Source of the DNA: Epilithonimonas sp. JDS
Lineage (GTDB): Bacteria; Bacteroidota; Bacteroidia; Flavobacteriales; Weeksellaceae
Reading direction: 5' to 3'
Assembly: GCF_021261315.1 (NCBI RefSeq)
Contig: NZ_JAJSAX010000001.1
Span: forward strand, 1,240,001-1,304,000
DNA length: 64,000 nt
In this document: positions 1 through 7,729 of the stretch, one piece after another
Layout of the letters: every line of letters begins with the position of its first letter
Numbering within the stretch: the first letter of the stretch is position 1
Notes under the pieces: generated by a model
Told to the model about the DNA's origin: nothing
The model's input: the letters and a program-made list of their open reading frames with translations, nothing else
Database searches by the model: none
Made by a program: the position numbers and the translations under genes

Positions 1-914
1 ACACCAAATTCGGATTGGTGAATCACCGTGGAGAGATCCTCGCAAAAGGTAGTATTAAAACTGAAGAATACAAGCAGGTAGAAGATTTCATTGATGCTCT
101 TTATACCAACATCAAACCCCTAATCGATAAAGCTGCAGAACATACGACACTGGACGGAATTGGCGTTGGCGCTCCCAATGCAAATTATTACACAGGAACG
201 ATAGAATTGGCACCCAACCTTCCCTGGAAAGGAGTAGTTCCTTTCGCCAAATTGATGACGGAGAAATTCGGTGTTCCGTGCAAAATGACGAATGATGCCA
301 ATGCAGCTGCACTTGGAGAGATGATGTTTGGTGCTGCAAGAGGAATGAAGGATTTCATTATGATCACACTTGGAACAGGTGTTGGAAGCGGCATCGTTGC
401 CAGCGGAAGCCTGATCTACGGTCACGATGGATTTGCAGGAGAATTGGGTCACACGGTTGTAAAACCAGGCGGAAGAAAGCATTGGAGCACAGGTTCCGAA
501 GGCAGTCTTGAGGCTTACGCATCTGCAACCGGAATTGCCATTACAGCAAAGAAATTCCGTGCTGAGTTTCCGGATTCTATGCTGAATCAATATCCTGAAG
601 AAAATATCAATTCTAAAACGGTTCACGAATGTGCTTTGGCAGGCGATCCTACAGCAATTGAAGTTTTCAGATACACAGGACAGAAATTGGGAGAAGCTTT
701 GGCTAACTTCGTGATGTTCTCCTCACCGGAAGCAATTTTATTGTTTGGTGGTGTTATTAAAGCCGGAGATTTCCTGCTGAAGCCTACCAAATTACATATG
801 GAAAGAAACCTGTTACCAATTTTCAGATCAAAAGTAAAATTGGTTTTCAGTGAACTGGACGAAGCAGATGCTGCCATTCTTGGCGCAAGTGCTCTCGTTT
901 GGGAAAATAAATAA
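1..914 (+). CDS. ROK-family sugar kinase (glucokinase-like), 5' end cut by the window edge
   Basis: The frame is open to the left edge and begins with T-K-F-G-L-V, the usual continuation of the ROK phosphate-binding motif, so the true start lies outside the window. ROK proteins phosphorylate glucose or related hexoses with ATP, or act as sugar-sensing repressors. No helix-turn-helix is visible in the part shown, which favours a kinase. Seen here: the catalytic-Asp motif NDANAA, the glycine-rich GTGVGSG segment, and GELGH followed by the region that normally binds zinc. The usual CxCGxxGCxE cysteines are absent; the segment reads WSTGSEGSLE. The substrate cannot be read from the sequence. Confidence 0.85.
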   Translation, partial: TKFGLVNHRGEILAKGSIKTEEYKQVEDFIDALYTNIKPLIDKAAEHTTLDGIGVGAPNANYYTGTIELAPNLPWKGVVPFAKLMTEKFGVPCKMTNDANAAALGEMMFGAARGMKDFIMITLGTGVGSGIVASGSLIYGHDGFAGELGHTVVKPGGRKHWSTGSEGSLEAYASATGIAITAKKFRAEFPDSMLNQYPEENINSKTVHECALAGDPTAIEVFRYTGQKLGEALANFVMFSSPEAILLFGGVIKAGDFLLKPTKLHMERNLLPIFRSKVKLVFSELDEADAAILGASALVWENK

Positions 915-1007
915 TTGACATAGAGAAATCCTTTGACGCTGTTTTTTAATAGGAATAATATTTGCTGTTAAGAACCAGGAAAATCAAAGGATTTTTCTTG
1001 CTCAAAA

Positions 1008-1661
1008 ATGAAACGGTATTTATTAATATTCTTAAGCTTTTTCCTCTTCAACTGTAATGGACAGGAGAAAAAATCAAAACCTTTAACAAATCAAAAAATG
1101 GATAAAAACAATTTGGAATATGCCACTTTGGCAGGCGGATGTTTTTGGTGTGTGGAAAGTTGTTTTCATATGCTGAAGGGTGTAGAATCTGTAACTTCCG
1201 GATATTCCGGCGGTAAAACAGACAACCCAACTTATGAAGAAGTGTCAACGGGAACTACAGGACACGCAGAAGTGGTACAGATCGCTTATGATCCGAAAAT
1301 CATTTCTTACAAACAACTGCTGGAAGTTTTCTGGTTTCTTCATAACCCGACTACGCTCAACAGACAAGGAAATGACATTGGAACGCAATACAGATCGGCA
1401 ATCTTTTATCATTCCGATCAACAAAAACAACAGGCCGAGGAATCTATGAAAGAGTCTGAAGCGAAAGGAGAATGGAATGGAAAATACGTCACAGAGATCG
1501 TTCCTTTCAAAAAATTCTGGTCAGCGGAAGCTTACCACCAAGGTTATTACAATGCCAATCCAAACCAGCCTTACTGTAGTGCTGTAGTTGGACCAAAGAT
1601 CCAGAAATTCAAAAAGCATTTTGGAGAATTGGGTTGGTTACAAGAAAAAGTGGAGCAATAA
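1008..1661 (+). CDS. msrA: Peptide-methionine (S)-S-oxide reductase MsrA, lipoprotein form
   Basis: Reduces the S-epimer of methionine sulfoxide in proteins. The catalytic motif GGCFWC lies at residues 43-48 (nucleophile Cys45). The family features GYSGG, HAEVVQI and a resolving cysteine in QPYC near the C-terminus are present. The first 16 residues form a lipoprotein signal ending in N-C (Cys16), so the enzyme is probably anchored in the cell envelope and repairs periplasmic or surface proteins. It is a single-domain MsrA of 217 aa with no fused MsrB. A hairpin overlapping the stop codon ends transcription. Confidence 0.95.
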   Translation: MKRYLLIFLSFFLFNCNGQEKKSKPLTNQKMDKNNLEYATLAGGCFWCVESCFHMLKGVESVTSGYSGGKTDNPTYEEVSTGTTGHAEVVQIAYDPKIISYKQLLEVFWFLHNPTTLNRQGNDIGTQYRSAIFYHSDQQKQQAEESMKESEAKGEWNGKYVTEIVPFKKFWSAEAYHQGYYNANPNQPYCSAVVGPKIQKFKKHFGELGWLQEKVEQ

Positions 1662-1676
1662 ACTCCACTTTTTTTA
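1646..1676 (+). terminator. Intrinsic terminator of msrA
   Basis: Inverted repeat AAGTGGAG (1648-1655) and CTCCACTT (1663-1670), followed by a T-run to 1675. The msrA stop codon lies in the loop. Confidence 0.8.
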
Positions 1677-1708
1677 TGTCTAAATTAAATTTAAAATATT
1701 AAATCTTT

Positions 1709-1775
1709 TGCAGCCCGACTTGAACGGATCCCGATTTAAAATCGGGAGGGAGTGGAAGGCGGATTAGCTGCCCAA
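1709..1775 (-). repeat. Intergenic hairpin repeat, family B, copy 1
   Basis: Read on the minus strand it begins GGGCAGCT, continues ATCCGCCTTCC, and ends CAAGTCGGGCTGC. The same ends occur on the plus strand at 24621-24727. The centre is a short hairpin, CCCGATTT and AAATCGGG. It sits between the convergent genes msrA and the DUF3078 gene. No coding potential is seen. Confidence 0.7.
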
Positions 1776-1778
1776 ATA

Positions 1779-2888
1779 TTAATTCACAAATGGCTTAATA
1801 ACACCAGTCGTTGTGTCTCTATCCACTTTATATCCGAGATTATAAGTAATTCCAAAACCTAAAGTCTGCTTTCTCTGCAGTCTTTTGATTTGATCGTGGT
1901 CATAAATCATATCAATCGTCACGACACCGGAAATATATTTGTTGAATTTAAGATTCAATGCGCCGCTGTAGTTGATGTCGACTCTTTCTGTATGCTCCAG
2001 ATAATTGCTGAAGAAATTGACCTGATTGACGTAAGTGATGTCTTTGTAAATCTTAATTTTATAAAGGATATTCAGCATCGCACCAAGCTCCGCCCGCATC
2101 GATTGGCCGTCGCGTTCCAAACCGTACAATCCTTTCATCTGAAGTTTTTCATCAAGAACAAAAGTAAATTTACCATTCAGCGGACGTAGAATAACCTGGA
2201 AATTATCATTTGGATTATAAGAGAAACCAAGACCAACGTTCAGATAACCCGGCGCCATAAATTTGGAAATTCTGTCATCAAAAACCGGATCCGGCGTATT
2301 TGCATAATTGAATCCCGGTGTGAATTGTGACAGGAACTGGAAACCTGTTGATAAATAATAATGCTGCGCTAACTCATAACCATAATTGGTCATAATATTG
2401 ATGTAATCATCTGTCTTTCTGGTAGATTGCCCCGTAGATGACACAAATCCGTAAGCCATCTGTATATTGTTGTCTAAATAATGTCTGTTCTTTTTGTAAA
2501 CAATATTGTAATTCACTTTTCCAATAACGCCAATATTGTTGTTACCTCCGGCGTACCAATTCGCAAAGGATGACTGATTGAAAACCAAACTGTTTTGCCC
2601 AAAGAAAAACCAGCGTTTGAGTGTCGGTAGATTGAGGATTGATGACGGCGTCAACGGACTTGTGTCTTCTGTATTGGAAACGATAATGGTATTGTTGGAC
2701 AATTTTACAGAATCTTTCTTTAATGATCTGATATCAACGATTTTAGGATTTGCAAGACTGTCGATGTCAATAGCCGTAGAGTCCCATCTTCTTTGAGCAA
2801 TCGAGTCTATTAATTTCTGATATTCGGTAATCTGAGCCTGAGAAAAGAAAACCATTAAAACCGCAAAAATCGACAATACCTTTTTCAT
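1779..2888 (-). CDS. DUF3078 domain-containing protein, probable outer-membrane beta-barrel
   Basis: A 369-aa protein with a Sec signal peptide (MKKVLSIFAVLMVFFSQAQ) and a C-terminal region of alternating aromatic and polar strands such as FNQSSFANWYAGGNNN, typical of the DUF3078 family of Bacteroidota. These proteins are predicted outer-membrane barrels of unknown function. It stands alone on the minus strand, convergent with msrA. Family membership rests on the tryptophan/asparagine-rich motif after the linker and on the periodic barrel strands. No ligand or enzymatic residue is evident. Confidence 0.75.
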   Translation of the reverse strand: MKKVLSIFAVLMVFFSQAQITEYQKLIDSIAQRRWDSTAIDIDSLANPKIVDIRSLKKDSVKLSNNTIIVSNTEDTSPLTPSSILNLPTLKRWFFFGQNSLVFNQSSFANWYAGGNNNIGVIGKVNYNIVYKKNRHYLDNNIQMAYGFVSSTGQSTRKTDDYINIMTNYGYELAQHYYLSTGFQFLSQFTPGFNYANTPDPVFDDRISKFMAPGYLNVGLGFSYNPNDNFQVILRPLNGKFTFVLDEKLQMKGLYGLERDGQSMRAELGAMLNILYKIKIYKDITYVNQVNFFSNYLEHTERVDINYSGALNLKFNKYISGVVTIDMIYDHDQIKRLQRKQTLGFGITYNLGYKVDRDTTTGVIKPFVN

Positions 2889-3031
2889 TAATAAAAATTT
2901 TTCAGCAAAAATAGCAAAACTAAATTTTTAAAAATCTGACTTTATAACCAAATTCTCAATTAATCCATCATTTTTTACGGACAAAATTACCTTTTCTTCA
3001 TAATGGCTGTATAATTGTGATTCTCAAATCC

Positions 3032-3805
3032 ATGTTTTTGAAAACCTTTCATTTAAAATCCTTTTTGGTTCCGATCGTGATGCTTGCATTGATGTGGATT
3101 TTTTTCCTGCTTCAGAATCTCGGATTTTTTAGCGGCTGCTATGGAGCAATCATTCCACTTGTACCGGAAGGTTTGAGCGGCGTTATCTTTGCACCTCTCC
3201 TTCACGGAAGTCTGGATCACATCATTGGCAACTCGATGCCGATTGCCATTCTTCTTTTTTTATTGTTTGAATTTTACCCCAAAATTGCTTTCAAAATATT
3301 TCTCATAGGCTGGATTGCTTCCGGATTATTGGTCTGGATGCTTCCTCCGATTGATATCACGAACGGACAGTGGAACTACAGCTGCATCATTGGCGCGAGC
3401 GGATTGGTTTATATGCTGGCATTTTTCATCTTTTTCAGTGGCGTCTTCCGTTGGAATATGAAATTGCTGACGGTTTCAATGGTCGTGGCTTTGTACTACG
3501 GAAGTTTGATTTGGGGTATTTTTCCGGAAGAATTTTTCTCCAATTTACAGGAACCAAGCAAGATCAGCTGGCAGTCGCATCTTGCTGGAAGTATAACGGG
3601 AATTATTTTAGCCTTAATTTTCAGAAAATACGGCGACAAAAAAATCAAGTATATATGGGAATATCCTGAGTATTACAATGAAAGAGATGACAAACTTTGG
3701 CAGGAATATATTCAGAATCATCCAGAGGATTTTGAAGAGCTGCCACAACTGAAACAACATAATATTTGGAAATATCTGGATGAAATACGGGAAAATGAAA
3801 AATAA
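3032..3805 (+). CDS. Rhomboid-family intramembrane serine protease
   Basis: A polytopic membrane protein of about 257 aa. The Ser of the Ser-His dyad is in IGASGLVYM and the His is in the later helix SHLAGSITG. HGSLDHIIGN supplies the family asparagine in helix 2. The C-terminal ~60 residues are soluble and acidic/aromatic. I chose ATG at 3032 rather than the in-frame GTG at 3017 because it is the stronger codon and directly precedes the first hydrophobic segment. It lies 30 bases before dprA and may be cotranscribed. The substrate is unknown. A second rhomboid lies at 21698-22447. Confidence 0.85.
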   Translation: MFLKTFHLKSFLVPIVMLALMWIFFLLQNLGFFSGCYGAIIPLVPEGLSGVIFAPLLHGSLDHIIGNSMPIAILLFLLFEFYPKIAFKIFLIGWIASGLLVWMLPPIDITNGQWNYSCIIGASGLVYMLAFFIFFSGVFRWNMKLLTVSMVVALYYGSLIWGIFPEEFFSNLQEPSKISWQSHLAGSITGIILALIFRKYGDKKIKYIWEYPEYYNERDDKLWQEYIQNHPEDFEELPQLKQHNIWKYLDEIRENEK

Positions 3806-3835
3806 TTTCTAAATTGGTCATACACAAATGACCCT

Positions 3836-4942
3836 ATGAATCCCGAAGAATATCTCTACATCCTCGCGCTGAAACAGTGCAAAAACATTGGAAACATCAA
3901 TCTAAAAAAGCTGATTAAAAATATTGGCTCCGCAAAAAAAGTTTGGGAATCTACACCAAAATCCCTGCTTTCAATTTCCGGAATCGGGAAAAGCAGTATT
4001 CAGAATATTGGAGATACTGAATTTCTGAAATCCGCTGAAAAAGAAATAAAATTCTTAGAAAAGCACGACATCAAAATCATTGCCCAGGAAGACAATTTAT
4101 ATCCAAAACATCTTCTGAACTGTGATGACTCTCCGGTAATATTATTCTACAAAGGTAACTTGAATAATGATCTTAATCCAGTCAGTATTGTCGGAACGAG
4201 AAAACTGACGACGTATGGCAAACATTTTATTCAGGATCTGATGAGTGAATTAGCTGGATCAAAAGTCTGCACAATCAGCGGACTGGCTTTGGGAGCAGAT
4301 TCCAGCGTGCATGAGGAATCACTTAAAAATAGCATTCCGACCATCGCAGTTTTAGCCCAGAGTCTGGACAAAATCTATCCGGCTTCTAACAAAAATCTTT
4401 CTAAGAAAATCCTCGAAAATAATGGCGCACTGATCACAGAATATGCGTCGTTCGAAGGAATGGCAAAAGAAAACTTCCTGCAGCGCAACAGGATCATCGC
4501 AGGATTTTCGCCGCATCTTATTGTTGTGGAAACTGCTTATGGCGGAGGATCGGTAACAACGGTAACAGCTGCAAATCAATATAATCGTGATGTTTTTGCA
4601 TTGCCCGGAAAAATCACTGATGTCTACAGCCAAGGTTGCAATCAACTGATAGCGAACAACAAAGCTGAAACGATTGTGGACATCAAAAGTCTCGTTAAGA
4701 ATCTGAATTTCACGCCTCAACCGGAATTATTCCCAAAAGAAGAACCAAAAATAAAGATTGATCCAGAGAAAAAAGACCATCAAAAAATTCTGGAAATCAT
4801 CACTCAAAACAATTCTATTTCTCTGGACGATTTAGCAGAAAAATCCGAGATTCAGCATCACAAGATTTTACCAATTCTTCTTGACCTTGAGATATATGGC
4901 TACATCAAATGCCTTTCGGGAAGACAATATCAGTTAAGCTGA
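3836..4942 (+). CDS. dprA: DNA-processing protein DprA
   Basis: DprA binds incoming single-stranded DNA during natural transformation and loads RecA. The 368-aa protein has an N-terminal helix-hairpin-helix-like region (residues 1-60). A Rossmann-type core follows with SIVGTRKLTTYG, SGLALGADSSVH, ITEYASFEG, the LQRNRIIAG motif and GGGSVTT. A C-terminal winged-helix (DML1-like) domain covers residues ~310-368. All the usual parts are present. Presence of dprA is common in bacteria and does not by itself show competence. Confidence 0.95.
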   Translation: MNPEEYLYILALKQCKNIGNINLKKLIKNIGSAKKVWESTPKSLLSISGIGKSSIQNIGDTEFLKSAEKEIKFLEKHDIKIIAQEDNLYPKHLLNCDDSPVILFYKGNLNNDLNPVSIVGTRKLTTYGKHFIQDLMSELAGSKVCTISGLALGADSSVHEESLKNSIPTIAVLAQSLDKIYPASNKNLSKKILENNGALITEYASFEGMAKENFLQRNRIIAGFSPHLIVVETAYGGGSVTTVTAANQYNRDVFALPGKITDVYSQGCNQLIANNKAETIVDIKSLVKNLNFTPQPELFPKEEPKIKIDPEKKDHQKILEIITQNNSISLDDLAEKSEIQHHKILPILLDLEIYGYIKCLSGRQYQLS

Positions 4943-5124
4943 TGAAACTTACATTTCGGAAATTTGAAGTAATTTAATATTAACTTAAAAAATCCTTAAC
5001 ACAAAAGACGTAATTATACATTATGCAAAAAAGTTAATCTATATAAATGAATTTTCAATAAAAATCAAAATATTACTTGCGAAATTCGAAAAAGAATTTA
5101 AATTTGTTGTCATAATTGTACACA

Positions 5125-6483
5125 ATGGAATTATTTAACGTCGAAGAAAAGATTCAGGAATTTATGGCAAAGATTGAAGCCAAAAATCCGAACGAACCCG
5201 AATTTATCCAAGCTGTAAAAGAAGTTGCGGTTACCGTAATTCCTTTCATCGCAACGAGAAAAGAATATACCGGAATGAAACTTCTGGAAAGAATGGCTGA
5301 GCCGGAAAGAGTCATCATCTTCCGCGTGCCGTGGATCGATGACAAAGGCGAAATCCAGGTGAACAGAGGTTTCAGAATCCAGATGAATTCTGCCATCGGG
5401 CCTTACAAAGGCGGGATCAGATTCCACCCGACGGTGAACCTCAGCGTTTTGAAATTTCTGGCATTTGAGCAGACTTTCAAAAATTCACTTACCACTTTGC
5501 CGATGGGCGGTGGAAAAGGAGGTTCTGATTTTGACCCTCAGGGAAAATCTGATATGGAAGTTATGCGTTTCTGCCAAGCTTTTATGATGGAGCTTTGCAA
5601 ACACATCGGTCCTGAAACAGACGTTCCTGCCGGGGATATTGGCGTTGGCGCAAGAGAAATCGGATACCTTTTCGGAATGTATAAAAAAATCAGAAACGAA
5701 TTTACCGGCGTACTGACTGGTAAAGGTTTGGCTTACGGTGGATCGTTAATCCGTCCGGAAGCAACTGGTTACGGCGTTGTTTACTTCGCTGAGCAAATGC
5801 TGAAAACCATCAATGAAACCATTGCCGGTAAAACGGTAGCAGTTTCGGGATTTGGAAACGTGGCTTGGGGTGTTATCAAAAAAATCAATGATCTTGGCGG
5901 GAAAGTTGTGACAATGTCCGGTCCGGATGGTTACATCTACGACAAAGACGGAATCTCAGGTGAGAAAATAGAATATCTTCTGGAATTGAGAGCTACCGGA
6001 AACAACAGAGCCGAAGATTACATTACGAAATATCCGGAAGCGCAGTTCTTCGCGGGAAAAAGACCTTGGGAGGTGAAATGTGACATTGCATTCCCATCTG
6101 CAACGCAAAATGAGCTGGATTTGGAAGATGCAAAACTTTTGGTTGCAAACGGTTGTCTTTGTGTAACTGAGGCTGCAAATATGCCTTCTACTCTGGACGC
6201 CATCAATTATTTCCTTGATAACAAAGTATTATTCTCTCCGGGAAAAGCTTCTAATGCTGGTGGTGTTGCCACTTCCGGATTGGAAATGACACAAAACTCT
6301 ATCAGACTTAACTGGACTTCTGAAGAAGTAGATGCCAGACTGAAAGAAATTATGATCGGCATCCACAAAGCTTGTAGAGATTACGGTAAAGAGGATGACG
6401 GCTATGTAAACTACGTGAAAGGTGCGAATATCGCAGGTTTCGTGAAAGTAGCAGAGGCAATGCTGGCTCAGGGTGTAGTTTAA
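5125..6483 (+). CDS. gdhA: Glutamate dehydrogenase, NADP-type (hexameric)
   Basis: Catalyses reversible reductive amination of 2-oxoglutarate to glutamate, a main ammonia-assimilation entry point. At 452 aa it has the length of the hexameric small-subunit enzymes. Visible motifs are GPYKGGIRFHP, the catalytic-lysine segment PMGGGKGGSDF, the PAGDIGVGAREIG loop, and the dinucleotide-binding stretch VSGFGNVAWG. An upstream TTG codon (5116) is in frame, but ATG at 5125 gives the family-typical N-terminus MELFNVEEKIQ. It is a single-gene unit ended by a strong bidirectional terminator. Confidence 0.95.
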   Translation: MELFNVEEKIQEFMAKIEAKNPNEPEFIQAVKEVAVTVIPFIATRKEYTGMKLLERMAEPERVIIFRVPWIDDKGEIQVNRGFRIQMNSAIGPYKGGIRFHPTVNLSVLKFLAFEQTFKNSLTTLPMGGGKGGSDFDPQGKSDMEVMRFCQAFMMELCKHIGPETDVPAGDIGVGAREIGYLFGMYKKIRNEFTGVLTGKGLAYGGSLIRPEATGYGVVYFAEQMLKTINETIAGKTVAVSGFGNVAWGVIKKINDLGGKVVTMSGPDGYIYDKDGISGEKIEYLLELRATGNNRAEDYITKYPEAQFFAGKRPWEVKCDIAFPSATQNELDLEDAKLLVANGCLCVTEAANMPSTLDAINYFLDNKVLFSPGKASNAGGVATSGLEMTQNSIRLNWTSEEVDARLKEIMIGIHKACRDYGKEDDGYVNYVKGANIAGFVKVAEAMLAQGVV

Positions 6484-6533
6484 TTAAGACATTTGAAGTT
6501 AAATTTTAGAAATTAGAATTCAACTTTGATCAT

Positions 6534-6572
6534 AAAAAAATGCAGCTAAGTCATTTAGCTGCATTTTTGTTT
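6534..6572. terminator. Bidirectional terminator between gdhA and the cupin gene
   Basis: AAAAATGCAGCTA (to 6548) pairs with TAGCTGCATTTTT (6556-6568). It has A-runs and T-runs on both sides, so it can serve both convergent genes. Confidence 0.85.
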
Positions 6573-6602
6573 TATTTTGGATAATTATAATTAATACTTT
6601 TA

Positions 6603-7484
6603 TTACTTCGGCAAACCTCTTTTCAAGGCATAATTGGCTCTTTCGATGGCTTTTTTCTCTTTCCAGTTCATATAGTTGGCTTTGAAGTTTTTCTTCATAA
6701 AATTATCAAAACCTCTTTGCACAGTAAGATTCCATAGCGAGTTAGCTTTCACACCCCAACTTTTGTCCCAGGCTCTTAGTGACAATGAGAAACTGCCGTC
6801 CAGATATTTCATCCAGTGCCACCAGCCAGTCGGCATAAAGAGTGTGTCGCCGTGTTCCAGAAAACATTCGATGCCCTGAACGCCGTCCAATGCAGGAAAA
6901 TTTTTGAAATCCGGATTTTCTATATCATAATCTTCCAACGCATAAGTCGCATAAGGAAGACAGTACAAACGCTCTTTCCATTTTTGTTCGAAAAGCAAAA
7001 CATGTTTTCTACCATTGAAATGGGTGTGGAAAATATGAGCCAGATCAATATCGTAGTGAAGGAAAGTCACCGAACTTTTTCCGCCAAAAAACATACTTGG
7101 ATATTTGTCCAGAAAACCGCCCATTAATTCTTTTGGAGAAATATAGTCATTCAGAATATCGGGTGCGTGCTTGATAGGATCGAAAAAGAAAATTCTTAAA
7201 TCGGTGGGTTCTCTTTGAATCAGATCGATGTAATCTGCAAATTTCATCTCCGTCGTAGGCGTATTGATTGGCGCTGCAGGATCTGCTTTGGCGCTGTCGT
7301 ACAAAGGCACTGTCACATCGCCCACAACTTCTTTGATATAGTCCATTGTCCACTTTTGATAAGCCGGCCAGTTTTTCGCCATATTTTTGATGACAACCGG
7401 TTTGCGGGGTTTCAGATATTTTTCAAAGAAATCCTCTTTAGAAATATCGTCTACAATATCAATTGGTTTTAAAATAACTCCCAT
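6603..7484 (-). CDS. Cupin-like (JmjC-related, cupin_8) protein, copy 1
   Basis: A 293-aa member of the cupin_8/JmjC-like superfamily, whose characterised relatives are Fe(II)/2-oxoglutarate-dependent hydroxylases of proteins or tRNA. The iron facial triad is visible: His143 and Asp145 in FLHYDID, and His223 in GWWHW. The N-terminus (RKPVVIKNMAKNWPA) is the usual 'put my protein in place' strand of these enzymes. It has a paralogue in this window at 56633-57505 with matching motifs in the same order. No signal peptide; probably cytoplasmic. The substrate is unknown. Confidence 0.8.
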   Translation of the reverse strand: MGVILKPIDIVDDISKEDFFEKYLKPRKPVVIKNMAKNWPAYQKWTMDYIKEVVGDVTVPLYDSAKADPAAPINTPTTEMKFADYIDLIQREPTDLRIFFFDPIKHAPDILNDYISPKELMGGFLDKYPSMFFGGKSSVTFLHYDIDLAHIFHTHFNGRKHVLLFEQKWKERLYCLPYATYALEDYDIENPDFKNFPALDGVQGIECFLEHGDTLFMPTGWWHWMKYLDGSFSLSLRAWDKSWGVKANSLWNLTVQRGFDNFMKKNFKANYMNWKEKKAIERANYALKRGLPK

Positions 7485-7729
7485 GTTAATCTAATATTAA
7501 GAAACAAATTTATTAAATTTTACTTTTGCGACAGAAAAAAACAAGGTCTTATCTATAATTATTTTAAATTACCAGATTTGATATTATTAATGATCTACAA
7601 AGAATTTTTCATTCATTCAATTATCAAACCAAGCTCCGTTTAACTTTGATCTTTTTATCAACTCCAAAAAAAAGTTTGTAACATTTTACAACTTCCTTTT
7701 ACTAATACTTTAGTGATACCATTAAAACT

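Noticed and set aside
120-626. 168-codon open frame opposite the ROK kinase
   Set aside because: Shadow of a conserved gene; Cys/Ser/Arg-rich translation with no recognisable motif.
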